From positions 186,001-250,000 of the forward strand of contig NZ_JAMSLS010000003.1 in the NCBI RefSeq assembly GCF_023806465.1: DNA of 64,000 nt, read 5' to 3'. The DNA comes from Thermomicrobium sp. CFH 73360. GTDB lineage: Bacteria; Chloroflexota; Chloroflexia; Thermomicrobiales; Thermomicrobiaceae. Position numbers and translations under genes: made by a program. This document shows positions 63,497 to 64,000 of this stretch, one piece after another. The notes under the pieces were generated by a model that saw only the letters and a list, made by a program, of their open reading frames with translations, was not told the DNA's origin and ran no database searches. Position 1 is the first letter of the stretch. Every line of letters starts with the position of its first letter.

Positions 63497-64000
63497 TCAC
63501 CTCCGAGGTTCAGCGGATGCTGCTGCGAGGACGACGGTGATATCTGGGTCGCACTCGACCTCAAGCAGATAGCGTCCGTTGTGGCGGCGAACCGCAAGGT
63601 CGATTCGCGAGCCAGCGAATGACACGCCCTCCAACTCGACTTCGTTGAGCCATTGTGGGAAGGCAGGACGCAGGGTAAGCCGGCGGTCGGCAGCGCGGGC
63701 CTCTGCGCCAAGGACGATGCGGAGGAGGAAAGGTACGGTACCGGCTGCCCACGCCTGGGGACTACAGCTGACAGGATAGGAGATGGGCACCATACACTCG
63801 GCTTCATCACGACCGAAACCGCAGAACAATTCGGGGAGCCGATAGGAGGGGAAGCTCGTTGCCACCTCGAGCAGATCGCTGACCAGCTGAAGAGCCTGAC
63901 GGTCAAAGCCATAGCGGCGTAAACCGGCGACGATGAGTGCGTTGTCGTGGGGCCAGATGCTGCCATTGTGGTAGCTCATGGGATTGTAATGGGGCATCCC
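63497..64000 (-). CDS. Amylo-alpha-1,6-glucosidase / glycogen-debranching-like protein, C-terminal part
   Basis: The frame is open to the right edge; at least 167 codons of the C-terminus are present. The sequence YNPMSYHNGSIWPHDNALIV near its visible start is the hallmark of the (alpha/alpha)6 glucosidase domain of debranching-type enzymes, followed by RLPELFCGFGRDEAECMVPI and PVSCSPQAWAAGTVPFLL. The end is a small beta domain (FAGSRIDLAVRRHNGRYLLE). It would act on glycogen or related alpha-glucans. The N-terminal part lies outside the window. Confidence 0.88.
   Translation of the reverse strand, partial: GMPHYNPMSYHNGSIWPHDNALIVAGLRRYGFDRQALQLVSDLLEVATSFPSYRLPELFCGFGRDEAECMVPISYPVSCSPQAWAAGTVPFLLRIVLGAEARAADRRLTLRPAFPQWLNEVELEGVSFAGSRIDLAVRRHNGRYLLEVECDPDITVVLAAASAEPRR

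Noticed and set aside
1-64000. tRNA and rRNA genes
   Set aside because: GGTTCGA-like strings occur only inside protein genes and no cloverleaf could be drawn around them.

Overview
The window looks like a chromosome segment of a G+C-rich, probably thermophilic Chloroflexota bacterium, most likely class Thermomicrobia. That placement is inference from gene content: a clade II-like nitrous-oxide reductase cluster, coenzyme F420 genes, the prkA/yeaH/spoVR trio and a methylcitrate operon, with strong GGAGG ribosome sites and many GTG starts. No rRNA or tRNA was recognised.

Layout. 0-11 kb: a cut-off polysaccharide deacetylase, an MFS exporter, a PLP aminotransferase, an FAD amine oxidoreductase, a two-gene unit with an FtsH-like membrane protease lacking an extracytoplasmic domain, and an alpha/beta hydrolase. 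11-16 kb: prkA, a DUF444 protein and spoVR, preceded by a leader with three perfect inverted repeats. 16-24 kb: a two-repeat CRISPR-like relic, then housekeeping genes (prepilin peptidase, aroE, mltG, miaA, mutY, argG). 24-30 kb: sparsely coding, with a Thr/Glu/Pro-repeat surface protein, an ABC ATPase whose permease gene carries four in-frame stops, and a coiled-coil protein with a nuclease-like tail. 30.6-34.2 kb: citrate/methylcitrate synthase, PrpD and PrpB, enough for propionate use by the methylcitrate cycle.

34.2-44 kb is the accessory region. A badly decayed family 4 glycosidase is followed by a two-gene, visibly A+T-richer unit: an 815-residue membrane-anchored protein with C-terminal zinc-finger-like motifs, coupled to a 1491-residue DEAH helicase with a DUF1998-type C-terminus. 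Such helicases are the signature of DISARM, Druantia and MrfA systems, but the partner matches none that I recognise. This is the best candidate for an undescribed (defence?) system.

44-50 kb: a PRC-barrel protein, a Fur-family regulator, a Zn/Mn ABC importer with a palindromic operator, and a DsrE-like protein with a related half-site. 50.8-57.2 kb (minus strand): nosZ, a NosB-like membrane protein, a NosD-NosF fusion, nosY and nosL. NosZ reduces N2O outside the membrane, while NosD/F/Y and NosL supply copper and maturation. 58-62 kb (minus strand): cofD, cofC, an EamA transporter, an FbiB-C-like nitroreductase and a secreted nuclease, forming part of F420 synthesis. The right edge has a small zinc-binding protein, an unknown protein and the C-terminus of a glycogen-debranching-type glucosidase.

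Starts were chosen by Shine-Dalgarno position. Intergenic stretches are unusually long; where no gene could be supported this is stated.
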